Shown here: positions 8,206 to 17,723 of the stretch, in pieces
How positions within the stretch are numbered: the first letter of the stretch is position 1
Layout of the letters: every line of letters begins with the position of its first letter
NCBI GenBank assembly: GCA_001464215.1
Contig: LNEZ01000049.1
Span: forward strand, 1-51,093
DNA from: Rhizobiales bacterium Ga0077548
Lineage (GTDB): Bacteria; Pseudomonadota; Alphaproteobacteria; Rhizobiales; Xanthobacteraceae
DNA length: 51,093 bases
Direction: 5' to 3'
The notes under the pieces: model-generated
What the model was told of the DNA's origin: nothing
Seen by the model: only the letters and a program-made list of their open reading frames with translations
The model's database searches: none
Made by a program: the position numbers and the translations under genes

Positions 8206-10266
8206 ATGACCGCCTTCATCATTCACAACATGGCGCCGATCATGTTCGCAAGCTTGGTAATTTGCTTGCTGATCGGCTACCCGGCCGCTTTCACGCTCGC
8301 GTTCGTCGGCCTGGTTTACGGCATCGTCGGCATCGAACTCGGATTATTCGCCCCGAACTTCCTGCAAGCTTTGCCGGAGCGCGTTTACGGCACGATGAAC
8401 AACGATACGCTGCTCGCGATCCCGTTTTTCACGTTTATGGGACTGGTGCTAGAACGAAGCGGAATGGCGGAAGATTTGCTCGACACGATCGGGCAAGTGT
8501 TCGGTCCGGTCCGCGGCGGACTCGCCTATGCGGTGATTTTCGTCGGCGCACTGCTTGCAGCGACCACCGGCGTCGTCGCGGCGTCCGTGATCTCGATGGG
8601 TCTGATCTCGCTGCCGATCATGCTGCGCTACGGCTACGACCGCAGGCTTGCGAGCGGCGTGATCGCGGCCTCCGGAACCCTCGCTCAAATCATTCCGCCT
8701 TCGCTCGTGCTGATCGTCATGGCCGACCAGCTCGGCCGCTCGGTCGGCGATATGTATGAAGGCGCCTTCGTTCCCGGCCTCATCCTTTCTGCGCTCTATG
8801 CCGGCTACGTGATGCTGGTGACGCTCATTTTCCCGAACCGGGCGCCGGGACTTCCGCCGGAGGCACAAACGCTGAAAGAAGACGGCGAGAAGCGGCCATT
8901 GCGGACCTTCACGAACTTCGTGGGTGTCGTCGCAGCAATTCCTCTCGTCACATTTCTTCTCGTCAGCGTCGCACTCAGCATAGTATTTATTCTGGTGGGC
9001 GGTATCGCCGGCAACAGCACGCTGGGCCTGCCGCAAACCGTGAAAGATTACGGCATTGAGGCCGTGGCGGCGGCGGGCGCGCTCTATGCGCTTTATCTCG
9101 GTGTGCGGTCGCGTGAATTCTCTTCGCGGCCCCATGCCAACCTCACCTTGCTGGTCCTGATCAGCGGTCTGGTCGGATTTCTGGTGTTGCGGCAGACGAC
9201 ATACAAGGGCGCGGACTTCGTCGTGCTCGCGATGTTCGTCGGCATCATCTTCGCCTTCCTCGTTTCGGTCGGCGACCGTTATCGCGGATTTGCAGGCGTG
9301 ATCGGCGCGATCGCGGCAATGGCCGTCGCCGCCTACGTCTATATTCTTCATCCGTTGCCGATCGCGACAGGGACCCTCGCTTCCTTCGAGCCGCTGTTCC
9401 GGCTGACCGCGGCGGTAGTTGCCGCGGCAGCCGCCTTCTACGCAATATCGATCTTGTTCGGCTCAGTGGCTTTCCTGCGCGAGCCGCTGCTCTCCGAAAT
9501 GTCGCGTCAGGTGACGGCAGTCATGGTGCCGCCGCTCGCGCTTATCTTTCTCGTGCTGGGCACGATCTTCATCGGCCTTGCGACACCGACCGAAGGCGGC
9601 GCTATGGGTGCGGCGGGCGCGGTCATTCTCGCCATTATGAAGGGCCGGCTCAATTTTTCGCTGGTCAAGCAGGCAACCGAGTCGACGGCGAAACTATCGG
9701 CATTCGTGCTTTTCATCCTGCTCGGCGCACGCGTGTTCTCCCTCACCTTCTACGGCGTGGACGGACACAAATGGGTTGAGGAACTCCTCGTTTCGCTACC
9801 GGGCGGACAGATCGGCTTTCTGCTCTTCATCAATGCTCTGGTTTTCGTCCTCGCGTTTTTCCTCGACTTCTTCGAGCTTGCCTTCATCATCGTACCTTTG
9901 CTCGGCCCGGCGGCGGAGCGCCTAGGAATCGACCTGATCTGGTTCGGCGTGATCCTCGCGGTAAATATGCAAACCTCGTTCATGCACCCGCCGTTCGGCT
10001 TCGCACTGTTCTATTTGCGGTCGGTCGCACCGAAGGAATCCTATGTCGATAAAGTCAGCGGGCAAGTGACCGCAGGCGTAACAACCGGGCAGATTTATTG
10101 GGGCGCGGTACCCTTCGTCGTGATCCAGTGCATAATGGTCGTCTTGGTCATCATGTTCCCGCAGATGGTGATGCATTACAAAGGCACCGGCACCGGGATC
10201 GATCCGAGCAAGGTCAAGATCGAGATTCAGCAACAGGAAGAACTCGGTCCGCTCAAATTCGACTGA
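8206..10266 (+). CDS. TRAP transporter large permease (DctM/FcbT3-like), long form
   Basis: The membrane subunit that carries substrate in a sodium-coupled TRAP transporter. At 686 aa it is longer than the usual DctM (about 430). The first part (residues 1-220) and the last part (about 440-660) carry normal DctM signatures (TLLAIPFFTFMGLVLERSG, SGTLAQIIPPS, GLATPTEGGAMGAAGA and MQTSFMHPPFGFALFYL). Between them, about 220 residues hold five or six extra hydrophobic helices. Such long forms occur in the mannitol/chloroaromatic group (COG4664). The small subunit is directly upstream. The binding protein is encoded convergently just downstream, so the transporter is complete. Confidence 0.9.
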   Translation: MTAFIIHNMAPIMFASLVICLLIGYPAAFTLAFVGLVYGIVGIELGLFAPNFLQALPERVYGTMNNDTLLAIPFFTFMGLVLERSGMAEDLLDTIGQVFGPVRGGLAYAVIFVGALLAATTGVVAASVISMGLISLPIMLRYGYDRRLASGVIAASGTLAQIIPPSLVLIVMADQLGRSVGDMYEGAFVPGLILSALYAGYVMLVTLIFPNRAPGLPPEAQTLKEDGEKRPLRTFTNFVGVVAAIPLVTFLLVSVALSIVFILVGGIAGNSTLGLPQTVKDYGIEAVAAAGALYALYLGVRSREFSSRPHANLTLLVLISGLVGFLVLRQTTYKGADFVVLAMFVGIIFAFLVSVGDRYRGFAGVIGAIAAMAVAAYVYILHPLPIATGTLASFEPLFRLTAAVVAAAAAFYAISILFGSVAFLREPLLSEMSRQVTAVMVPPLALIFLVLGTIFIGLATPTEGGAMGAAGAVILAIMKGRLNFSLVKQATESTAKLSAFVLFILLGARVFSLTFYGVDGHKWVEELLVSLPGGQIGFLLFINALVFVLAFFLDFFELAFIIVPLLGPAAERLGIDLIWFGVILAVNMQTSFMHPPFGFALFYLRSVAPKESYVDKVSGQVTAGVTTGQIYWGAVPFVVIQCIMVVLVIMFPQMVMHYKGTGTGIDPSKVKIEIQQQEELGPLKFD

Positions 10267-10294
10267 GGTCTGACGCAGCAGCTTGGCATAAACA

Positions 10295-10326
10295 AAAAAC
10301 CCCGGAGCAAAAGCTCCGGGGTTTTT
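10295..10326. terminator. Bidirectional rho-independent terminator
   Basis: AAAAACCCCGGAGC (10295-10308), loop AAAA, then GCTCCGGGGTTTTT (10313-10326): a perfect 14-base dyad with a GC core and T-tracts on both strands. It lies between the convergent ends of the TRAP large permease gene (10266) and the binding-protein gene (10348) and would terminate both. Confidence 0.92.
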
Positions 10327-10347
10327 CTTACTTGTCGAGCGTTCAGA

Positions 10348-11553
<1,206 letters not shown>

Positions 11554-11591
11554 CTATGCAGCATAATGAAACTGCGTAGTTTCAGCCGAAA

Positions 11592-11651
11592 CTAGCCGGC
11601 CTGACGGCGGGCGCGGATCGTGTAGCTGTCGAAGCCGTATTCGGTGAGGCT
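11592..11651 (-). pseudogene. 3' remnant of a second DctP-like binding-protein gene
   Basis: Read on the minus strand, this short frame gives SLTEYGFDSYTIRARRQAG and a TAG stop. It lines up with the last residues of the intact binding protein next door ([16 protein letters not shown]): EY, FD, IR and RR match at the same spacing. It follows the stop codon of the mrp reading frame directly, and no start or upstream coding sequence of a dctP gene is present. I read it as the last ~19 codons left after deletion of a tandem copy. The match is short, so chance similarity is not excluded. Confidence 0.55.
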
Positions 11652-12728
11652 TAAGACTCAATCACGATCTTCGGTGCTGCGCGTTTTCCCGCGGAACCTT
11701 CCAATGCGCCGCGCACCTTCGCGGCGATCTCCTTGTAGATTTTTGCGTTGGACCCGTCCGGTTCGCTGGCCACGATCGGTGTGCCGGCGTCGGACATCTC
11801 CCGGATTTTCAACTCAAGCGGCACTTCGCCGAGAAACGGCACGCTCCAGCGGTCCGCTTCGTGCCGCGCGCCGCCGCGGGCACAGGAAGTAACTCATATT
11901 CTCGATCAGTCCGAGCACGGGAACGTCCACGCGCTTGAACATCGCAATCCCGCGCCGCGCGTCGATCAGCGCGAGATCTTGCGGAGTGGAAACGATCACC
12001 GCGCCTGCGAGCGGTACCTGCTGCGCGAGCGTCAGCTGCGCGTCGCCGGTGCCCGGCGGCATATCGACGACAATCACGTCAAGCGGCGCCCAAGCGACTT
12101 CGCGCAACATCTGCGTGATCGCCGACTGCACCATCGGTCCGCGCCAGATCATCGGCGTATCTTCGTCGACCAGAAAACCGATCGACATCACCTTGAGGCC
12201 GAAGGCTTCCATTGGCTTCAGCGTGCGGCCGCCGATCAATTCCGGTTTGCCTTTGAGCGCAAGCAACCGCGGCATCGATGGGCCGTAAATATCCGCATCC
12301 AGCACGCCGACTTTCAGGCCGAGCGATTGCAGTCCCAGCGCGAGATTGACCGCGGTCGTCGATTTGCCGACACCGCCTTTGCCGGATGCAACCGCGATGA
12401 TCGCTTTGACACCCGCAACGCCCTGCACGGCGCGGCCTCCGGTTTGCGGAGCCGGACCCGGCGCAGGCGCCGAACTACCCGGTTTCTTTTCGGCGGTGAG
12501 CGCGATCAGTACGGATGCAACGCCGGGAACGGATTTGATCACTTCTTCCGCCTGCTTGCGAACGCTTTCCCAAACCTGCGCTTCGGCGGCGTCTACGGTC
12601 AGCGAGCAGAACACTTTGCCGCCGGTGACGACGACACCGGAAAGCTTGCCGGAGGTGACGATGTCTTTGCCGTCGGGGCCTTTGACGGATTTAAGGGCTT
12701 CGGTAACGGTCGCGGAGGTGGCGGTCAT
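11651..12728 (-). pseudogene. apbC: Mrp/ApbC-type Fe-S carrier ATPase, frameshifted by an internal deletion
   Basis: The N-terminal 284 residues form a normal Mrp/ApbC: a MIP18/DUF59 domain, then the P-loop ASGKGGVGKS (114-123), DADIYGPSMPRLL and MPPGTGDAQLT. The family transfers Fe-S clusters using a CxxC near the C-terminus. Here the frame reads ENMSYFLCP and then leaves the family. The expected continuation, GGARHEADRWSVPFLGEVPLEL to KIVIES, is in another frame, starting one base further on. About eleven residues containing the second Cys are missing, so roughly 32 bases seem deleted at 11876. As written the protein ends at 11814 without its C-terminal domain. Start 12728 has GGGAG upstream. 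It could be a true lesion or an assembly error. Confidence 0.8.
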
Positions 12729-12781
12729 TCTTGTTATCTCCCGCCTGGACAATAGCATTTCCGGCGGAAATCGCCTCGCGG

Positions 12782-13570
12782 CTATTCGCCCTTGAAACGC
12801 GGGAGGCGCTTTTCGCGGAAGGCCATCACGCCTTCGATAAAATCCTTCGAGCGGCCTGCTTCGCGCTGGCTGTCGCGCTCAAGGTCGAGTTGCGTCGAAA
12901 GATCGTTCTCGCCGCTCGCCATCAGGGCACGCTTGGCCAACTGATAGGCCAGCGTCGGCCCCGCGGCGAGGATCGCCGCGTGCTTCGCGACTTCGCTTGC
13001 GAAAATGTCGTCGTCGAAAACTTTCCAGGCGATGCCCATACTCTCGCAATCCTCTGCAGGGATACGGTCGGCGAAAAGCGACATCGCGAGCGCACGCTTC
13101 AGGCCGACAAGCCGCGGCAGGAACCAGGTGCCGCCGGCGTCGGGCACAAGTCCGATCCGCGCGAAAGCCTGCTGCAAGTAGGCGGAACGCGCCATCAGGA
13201 TAATGTCGCAGGCGAGCGCGATGTTCGCGCCTGCGCCCGCGGCCGGTCCGTTTACTGCCGCAATCGTGGGGATATGAAACGAGGCGAGACGCCGCACGAG
13301 CGGATTATAATTTGCATCAAGCGAAGAGCCGAGATCGAGCTTTGCGCCATCGGCGATAACGCGCTCGCTTAAATCCTGTCCTGAGCAAAACGCACGCCCC
13401 TCGCCGGTCAGCACCAGGCAACGCACGTTCTTGTCGCCTTCTACCTTTTCGAGCGCGTCGCGCAACTCAGGATGGGTCGCGGCGTTGATCGCATTCAGGC
13501 GATCGGGCCGCGCGAGTGCGAGCGTCGCCACCGAACCTGCAACCTCCAGCCGTATATTCTCGTATTTCAT
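12782..13570 (-). CDS. Enoyl-CoA hydratase/isomerase, PaaG-like
   Basis: A crotonase-fold enzyme of 262 aa. The oxyanion-hole segments are FCSGQDLSER (61-70) and AVNGPAAGAGANIALACD (105-122). The active-site region GLVPDAGGTWFLPRL has an Asp (144) where hydratases carry Glu, which places it with PaaG and isomerase-type members rather than classical enoyl-CoA hydratases. PaaG isomerises ring-epoxide phenylacetyl-CoA to the oxepin. No other paa gene is present, so a role with other acyl-CoAs is equally possible. The GST gene upstream ends two bases before this start, so they are probably cotranscribed. Confidence 0.85.
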   Translation of the reverse strand: MKYENIRLEVAGSVATLALARPDRLNAINAATHPELRDALEKVEGDKNVRCLVLTGEGRAFCSGQDLSERVIADGAKLDLGSSLDANYNPLVRRLASFHIPTIAAVNGPAAGAGANIALACDIILMARSAYLQQAFARIGLVPDAGGTWFLPRLVGLKRALAMSLFADRIPAEDCESMGIAWKVFDDDIFASEVAKHAAILAAGPTLAYQLAKRALMASGENDLSTQLDLERDSQREAGRSKDFIEGVMAFREKRLPRFKGE

Positions 13571-13572
13571 CT

Positions 13573-14184
13573 TTATGCCTTCGCGCTTGGACGGGCCGAC
13601 ACAGCGGCGTGCCAGCGGGTCAAATTTTTCATCTCCGGTGTCAGTGAGAGTTTGATCACGCGCATGAAATCGACGGTGCAGAGCGCAGTGATGTCGGCGA
13701 TCGTGAAACGGTTGCCCGCCACATATTCCCGCGTGCCGAGTTCTTTCTCGAGAAATCCGACGAAGTCCGCTGCCTTGTCACGGCAGGCATTGCCCCAATC
13801 GGGCACTTGCGGCGTCTCGCGCTTCGCCATTGCGGGGCTGCTGTGCCGGAAAGATTGCGAAACCGGACCGTAGAAGTGCAATTCAAGCCGGCGGTTCCAC
13901 ATTTCGACCTGAGCGCTTTCCAGCGCGTCCTTGCCGAACAGGTTCGGCTCGGGATGGAGCTTCTCGAAATAAAGACAGATCGCCACCGACTCCGAAATCA
14001 CGGTGCCGTCGTCAAGCACGAGCACCGGAACCCGTTGCATCGGGTTCATCGCGGTAAAGGTTTCGCCGTATTGCTCCAGCCCTCCGAGATCGACTTCCTG
14101 CTTCGGAATGTCGATGCCCTTCTCGGCAAGAAAAACGCGCACGCGGCGCGGGTTGGGCGCACGGCCCATATCGTACAATTTCAT
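13573..14184 (-). CDS. Glutathione S-transferase family protein
   Basis: A 203-aa cytosolic protein with an N-terminal thioredoxin-like GST domain (MKLYDMGRAPNPRRVRVFLAEKG; cis-Pro segment QRVPVLVLDDGTVISESVAI with the glutathione-binding Glu-Ser) and an all-helical C-terminal domain (VAGNRFTIADITALC, the N-capping Asp motif of GSTs). It could conjugate glutathione to electrophiles or act in aromatic degradation. It begins a two-gene unit with the PaaG-like gene. Confidence 0.88.
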   Translation of the reverse strand: MKLYDMGRAPNPRRVRVFLAEKGIDIPKQEVDLGGLEQYGETFTAMNPMQRVPVLVLDDGTVISESVAICLYFEKLHPEPNLFGKDALESAQVEMWNRRLELHFYGPVSQSFRHSSPAMAKRETPQVPDWGNACRDKAADFVGFLEKELGTREYVAGNRFTIADITALCTVDFMRVIKLSLTPEMKNLTRWHAAVSARPSAKA

Positions 14185-14285
14185 TCGATCCGCCTTCGTC
14201 CGCTATCCGAACATGAGCGCGGGAACCTATCAAGCCGTAGAAATGACTAAGGTATTCGCCGCCAAGCGGAACGATTTACCATCTC

Positions 14286-14316
14286 TTAACCATAAGAATC
14301 AGCCCGGCATTAACCA
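14286..14316. promoter_or_regulatory. Two TTAACC(A) motifs, possible CtrA half-sites
   Basis: TTAACCAT at 14286-14293 and TTAACCA at 14310-14316 stand 24 bases apart in the 248-base gap between the divergent GST and histidine-kinase genes. TTAACCAT is the half-site reported for CtrA, the alphaproteobacterial cell-cycle regulator. A PleC/PdhS-like kinase downstream makes this plausible, but short AT motifs arise by chance. The rest of the gap shows no gene. Confidence 0.3.
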
Positions 14317-14432
14317 CCCGCGCGCAATGGTAGAGATGGCTGGCGCGGGGCATATCGGGGCGTTCGTGGCCGGCTTGCGCTTTTGAGTATGAGCGCAGGG
14401 CAATGGCGGCGGTCGGATAACGGTATTGCGTA

Positions 14433-15992
14433 ATGATGAGCTATAGCGCTCGCGGGGACGAGTCAGCGGCCGATGCCGCCCGCGCCGCACACGAGCGGCG
14501 CCTCATGCTCAATCGCAGCGTCCGCGACGCGCGCGACATTCTCACTTCCACGTCCGGCGTAAAGCCCGCTTTCGACTACGAACTCCTGCGGCTCTACGCG
14601 GAGCACCGCATCGGCGCGTCGGTAGCGCTCTTCATGCTGATCTCGCTGGTCGGTATCGCTTCTTCGCTGTGGACCGGCGGCTTCGGCGCGATCATCTGGA
14701 CCATGATCGCGCTCACGATACATTCGCTGAACGTCGCCGCCTGCCGCCGCTTTCTGACCGCCCCCGCGAGCCCGGCGCTGATGCAGCGCTATCGCGTGCT
14801 GTTCACGATGTTCGACCTGATCTTCGGCGTGAGCTGGGTCTTGATCGTCAACGTGCTGGTCGGCCTCGGCGCACAGGGTGCCGGCGACTTCTCGCTGTTT
14901 GCGATGCTGCTCGTAGTCGCCGTGTTCTCGATGCTGGCGGCGAGCATTCCGAGTGCGGTTTATGCCGCGACTGTTCCTGTCGCCGGCGTCGTTACCCTGC
15001 ACTACCTCCTGCGTGGCACGCCGCAGGACGTGGTCTTGGCAATTCTGACCGTCGGCGCGGAAGCCTATTTCGTCATGGTCGCGGGGCGCCTGCACATTGC
15101 TGCGGTGTCGGCGCTGGAAGCACGCGCGCAACTCGACACGCTGATCGGCGAGCTGGAACAGTCGAAAGCAAAGTCGGACGAAGCCGCACGCCGCGCGGAA
15201 GCCGCGAACTTGGCCAAGTCCCGTTTTCTCGCGCAGATGTCGCATGAGTTGCGCACGCCATTGAACGCGATCCTCGGCTTCTCGGAAGTCATGAAGAACG
15301 AAGTGCTCGGCGGCCACCTTGTACCTGCATATAAGGAATATGCGGGCGACATTCACGAGTCCGGCGGGCACCTTTTGAACCTCATCAACGAGATTCTCGA
15401 TCTCTCGCGCATCGAAGCCGGCCGTTACGAACTCAACGAAGAGCCTGTCAGCCTGGTCGGGATCGCCGACGACTGCTCGTATCTGATGAAGATGCGCGCG
15501 ACCAATCGCGGCATCACGCTGCATACCCTGTTCGAATCCGGTCTTCCGAAAATCTGGGCCGACGAGCGCGCGGTGCGTCAAGTCACGCTCAATCTCTTGT
15601 CTAACGCGATCAAGTTCACGCCCCAAGGCGGCGAGGTTTTCACCAAGGTCGGCTGGACCGCTTCCGGCGGGCAATACCTCTCCGTGCGCGATACCGGCCC
15701 CGGTATTCCCGAAGACGAAATCCCGATTGTCATGGCCTCCTTCGGGCAAGGTTCGAATGCGATCAAGACTGCCGAGCAAGGCGCAGGCCTCGGCCTGCCG
15801 ATCGTAAAGGGCCTGATCGACCTTCACGGCGGCACCTTTACGCTGCGCTCGAAACTCCGCGCAGGCACCGAAGTGATCGTCACCCTGCCCCCTGAGCGCG
15901 TCATGGCGGCGCTTGCGCCGGTAGCCGACGCAGGCCCGCTGCAACCGAAGCAGCCCCAGACCTCCACACAGATTGCCCCTGTCCGCGCGTGA
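14433..15992 (+). CDS. Membrane histidine kinase, PleC/PdhS-like
   Basis: 519 aa. Residues 58-225 hold about six membrane helices in an unnamed sensor region (HRIGASVALFMLISLVGI onwards). A short coiled coil (ALEARAQLDTLIGELEQSKAK) leads to the HisKA domain with FLAQMSHELRTPLNAIL (phospho-acceptor His271). The ATPase domain carries the N box NLLSNAIKFTPQGG, G1 RDTGPGIPEDE and G2 GAGLGLPIVKGL. There is no receiver domain and no cognate regulator next to it. The HisKA sequence is of the kind found in kinases acting on DivK or PleD in alphaproteobacteria. Its stop lies 53 bases ahead of the CobS-like gene on the same strand. Confidence 0.88.
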   Translation: MMSYSARGDESAADAARAAHERRLMLNRSVRDARDILTSTSGVKPAFDYELLRLYAEHRIGASVALFMLISLVGIASSLWTGGFGAIIWTMIALTIHSLNVAACRRFLTAPASPALMQRYRVLFTMFDLIFGVSWVLIVNVLVGLGAQGAGDFSLFAMLLVVAVFSMLAASIPSAVYAATVPVAGVVTLHYLLRGTPQDVVLAILTVGAEAYFVMVAGRLHIAAVSALEARAQLDTLIGELEQSKAKSDEAARRAEAANLAKSRFLAQMSHELRTPLNAILGFSEVMKNEVLGGHLVPAYKEYAGDIHESGGHLLNLINEILDLSRIEAGRYELNEEPVSLVGIADDCSYLMKMRATNRGITLHTLFESGLPKIWADERAVRQVTLNLLSNAIKFTPQGGEVFTKVGWTASGGQYLSVRDTGPGIPEDEIPIVMASFGQGSNAIKTAEQGAGLGLPIVKGLIDLHGGTFTLRSKLRAGTEVIVTLPPERVMAALAPVADAGPLQPKQPQTSTQIAPVRA

Positions 15993-16045
15993 TAAATTCT
16001 GCTGTCATCGAATCGCGGCACGGATCGCCGCACCGGAAAGCCACG

Positions 16046-16801
16046 ATGTTACCGCCCTTCGTGAATGACACGCTGAAATGGCTACGCGACGAAGCGGTGC
16101 TGCCGTTCGGCGCGGCGCAGCACGTCAACGAAGACGGCGAACCGCTCATATCCAACCCTGGTGCCGGGGCTTACGCCGCGCCGGTCGCTGCCGCGATCAC
16201 GGGCGTCATCGCGGGCGGCGCACTCCTGCTGTTCTGGAATATGTGGCTGCCGCCATTCGCGATTGCCGCGGCGACCGTACTCACGCTTTCGGCACTGCGT
16301 GGCGCTCGCCTGGAGAGCGGCACCGTGCGCGCGGGCGACCGCCTTGCCGGTGCAAGCGGTACGGGGACCGCGGCACTCGCGCTGCTGCTTCTCGTTGAAG
16401 TCGCGGCGATCGAAGGTCTGATTTTCTATCACGCGCCAAGTGCCGCACTCGTCATCATTGCCGCCGTGATTTTCAGCTCGACCGCTTCGATTGCGTTTCG
16501 CCTGACTCAGCCCGCGCGTCCGCTCGAAGACATCGGAGACGCCGCGCGGCCGTCGCAGGGCGCGGCGCTGCAAGGATTGATGTTGGTTACGATTGTGATC
16601 GGAACCGCGCTTTTGCTTCCCGTGTTCCGTATCGGGCCGACGGCTGGGGCTTTGGTTGCTTCCCTCGCGGCTTTCGTCATCGTCGTCGCGGTTGCGCGAA
16701 ACCAGAACAAAGACGACGTGCCTGATTGCGCGGCCACGGCAGGCAAAGCCGCGGAAGTCGCAACCCTCCTCGCCGTATTGGCCCTCGTAAGAACCCCGTA
16801 A
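16046..16801 (+). CDS. CobS-like membrane protein without recognisable catalytic motifs
   Basis: 251 aa with about six hydrophobic helices. Length and layout follow adenosylcobinamide-GDP ribazoletransferase (CobS). Helix pair AAPVAAAITGVIAGGALLLFW corresponds to the early CobS helices. PARPLEDIGDAARPSQGAAL corresponds to the CobS PPAR..GLG..AGRPS loop, and AGKAAEVATLLAVLALV to its last helix. Where CobS has its acidic GxxHxDGxxDxxDG site, this protein reads SALRGARLESGTVRAGDRLAG, and the terminal GGxTGD motif reads DDVPD. It therefore cannot be assumed active. The comparison is from memory of the family. ATG at 16046 is chosen (GGAAAG upstream); a GTG at 15989 overlaps the kinase stop. Confidence 0.5.
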   Translation: MLPPFVNDTLKWLRDEAVLPFGAAQHVNEDGEPLISNPGAGAYAAPVAAAITGVIAGGALLLFWNMWLPPFAIAAATVLTLSALRGARLESGTVRAGDRLAGASGTGTAALALLLLVEVAAIEGLIFYHAPSAALVIIAAVIFSSTASIAFRLTQPARPLEDIGDAARPSQGAALQGLMLVTIVIGTALLLPVFRIGPTAGALVASLAAFVIVVAVARNQNKDDVPDCAATAGKAAEVATLLAVLALVRTP

Positions 16802-16804
16802 AAA

Positions 16805-17518
16805 ATGTTCCGCAACGACAAATTTCTCTGGCTCGTCATCGTAGGCCTCGTGCTCGCGGTGATCGTGCTGATTTCGCGCCACGACGAAGGCACGGTCGGC
16901 CCGATGGATACGAACGCATTCGCGAGCCTCGTCTATTTCTCCGCGCTCCTGCTACTGGTCGGCGGCGGTTTCTATTCGGTGTTCTATGGCCGCTTTCAGG
17001 AGAAACTGAAATCGATCGGCCTTTGGCTGTTGATCGTGGCGCTACTTGCAGCCGGCTATCACTATCGCAGCGAAGTCGTGCGCGTGGTCGATCGCATCTT
17101 TACCGTAGTCTCGCCGGATCAGGACATCACCGCGAGCATTCCGAACAGCGTCCGAGTCGAACGCTCGCAGTCGGGCGACTTCAATGTGCGGGTTCAAGTG
17201 AACGGCGCGCAGTTTCCGATGCTGATCGACACCGGCGCTTCCAGTGTCGTGCTGACGGTCGAAGCCGCGCGCGCCGCCGGCATCCCGGTCGATCTCCTGA
17301 AGTACGACGTCACGATCGAAACCGCGAAAGGCCGCAACTTCGCGGCCGCAGTCGTGCTCGACCAAATCCGCATCGGCAGCATCGTCGAGCGGCGCGTGCC
17401 CGCGCTGATCGTGCGTCAGGGCGATCTGCGCATGAGCCTCTTGGGCATGAGCTTCCTGCAACGGCTCGAGTCTTTCGAGCTGCGCGGCAAGCAGATGGTA
17501 CTTCGCGGACGCCGCTGA
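16805..17518 (+). CDS. Membrane-anchored clan AA aspartic protease (TIGR02281 type)
   Basis: 237 aa. Three helices near 7-24, 40-58 and 71-88 form an N-terminal anchor. The retropepsin-like domain follows, with the catalytic LIDTGASSVVLT (Asp142-Thr-Gly-Ala) and the second hydrophobic-hydrophobic-Gly motif LLGMSFLQRLESFEL near the end. The domain probably faces the periplasm or the cytosolic side of the inner membrane; I cannot decide from sequence. Like other bacterial single-domain retropepsins it should act as a dimer. It starts three bases after the CobS-like gene, so the kinase, CobS-like and protease genes probably form one unit. Confidence 0.88.
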   Translation: MFRNDKFLWLVIVGLVLAVIVLISRHDEGTVGPMDTNAFASLVYFSALLLLVGGGFYSVFYGRFQEKLKSIGLWLLIVALLAAGYHYRSEVVRVVDRIFTVVSPDQDITASIPNSVRVERSQSGDFNVRVQVNGAQFPMLIDTGASSVVLTVEAARAAGIPVDLLKYDVTIETAKGRNFAAAVVLDQIRIGSIVERRVPALIVRQGDLRMSLLGMSFLQRLESFELRGKQMVLRGRR

Positions 17519-17547
17519 GCAATTTCGCACTGCAAATCGATTTCACA

Positions 17548-17588
17548 TCGCGGAACTAATCGTTCCGCGAGGCGGAATTTCATTCCGC
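17548..17588. repeat. Two adjacent perfect hairpins after the protease gene
   Basis: TCGCGGAAC (17548-17556) pairs with GTTCCGCGA (17562-17570), and GCGGAAT (17572-17578) with ATTCCGC (17582-17588). Both share the core GCGGAA. No T-tract follows, so they may be a factor-independent 3'-end structure, or operators for the downstream tct genes. They lie 30-70 bases after the protease stop and 136 bases before tctC. Confidence 0.45.
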
Positions 17589-17723
17589 ACGGTTGACGTT
17601 ACGTCCCTTGAGTGTTGCAGTGGATTTTCCTCCGCGAGGCAAAAGCATTCGCGGAAAATCGGAACGACGATTTGCAGCGCAATGCTGCTGGCAAGAACGA
17701 CGAAACCATGGGGAGAAAACAAA

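Noticed and set aside
11814-12728. Reading the truncated mrp frame as a natural short Mrp
   Set aside because: The missing C-terminal half is present in the next frame with full family character, so a frameshift is the better reading.
14328-14387. Possible 19-codon peptide (MVEMAGAGHIGAFVAGLRF) upstream of the histidine kinase
   Set aside because: No ribosome site and no sign of conservation that I can judge; the stretch overlaps likely promoter DNA.
14463-15944. 493-codon minus-strand frame opposite the histidine kinase
   Set aside because: His/Asp/Gln/Arg-rich shadow frame, no motif.
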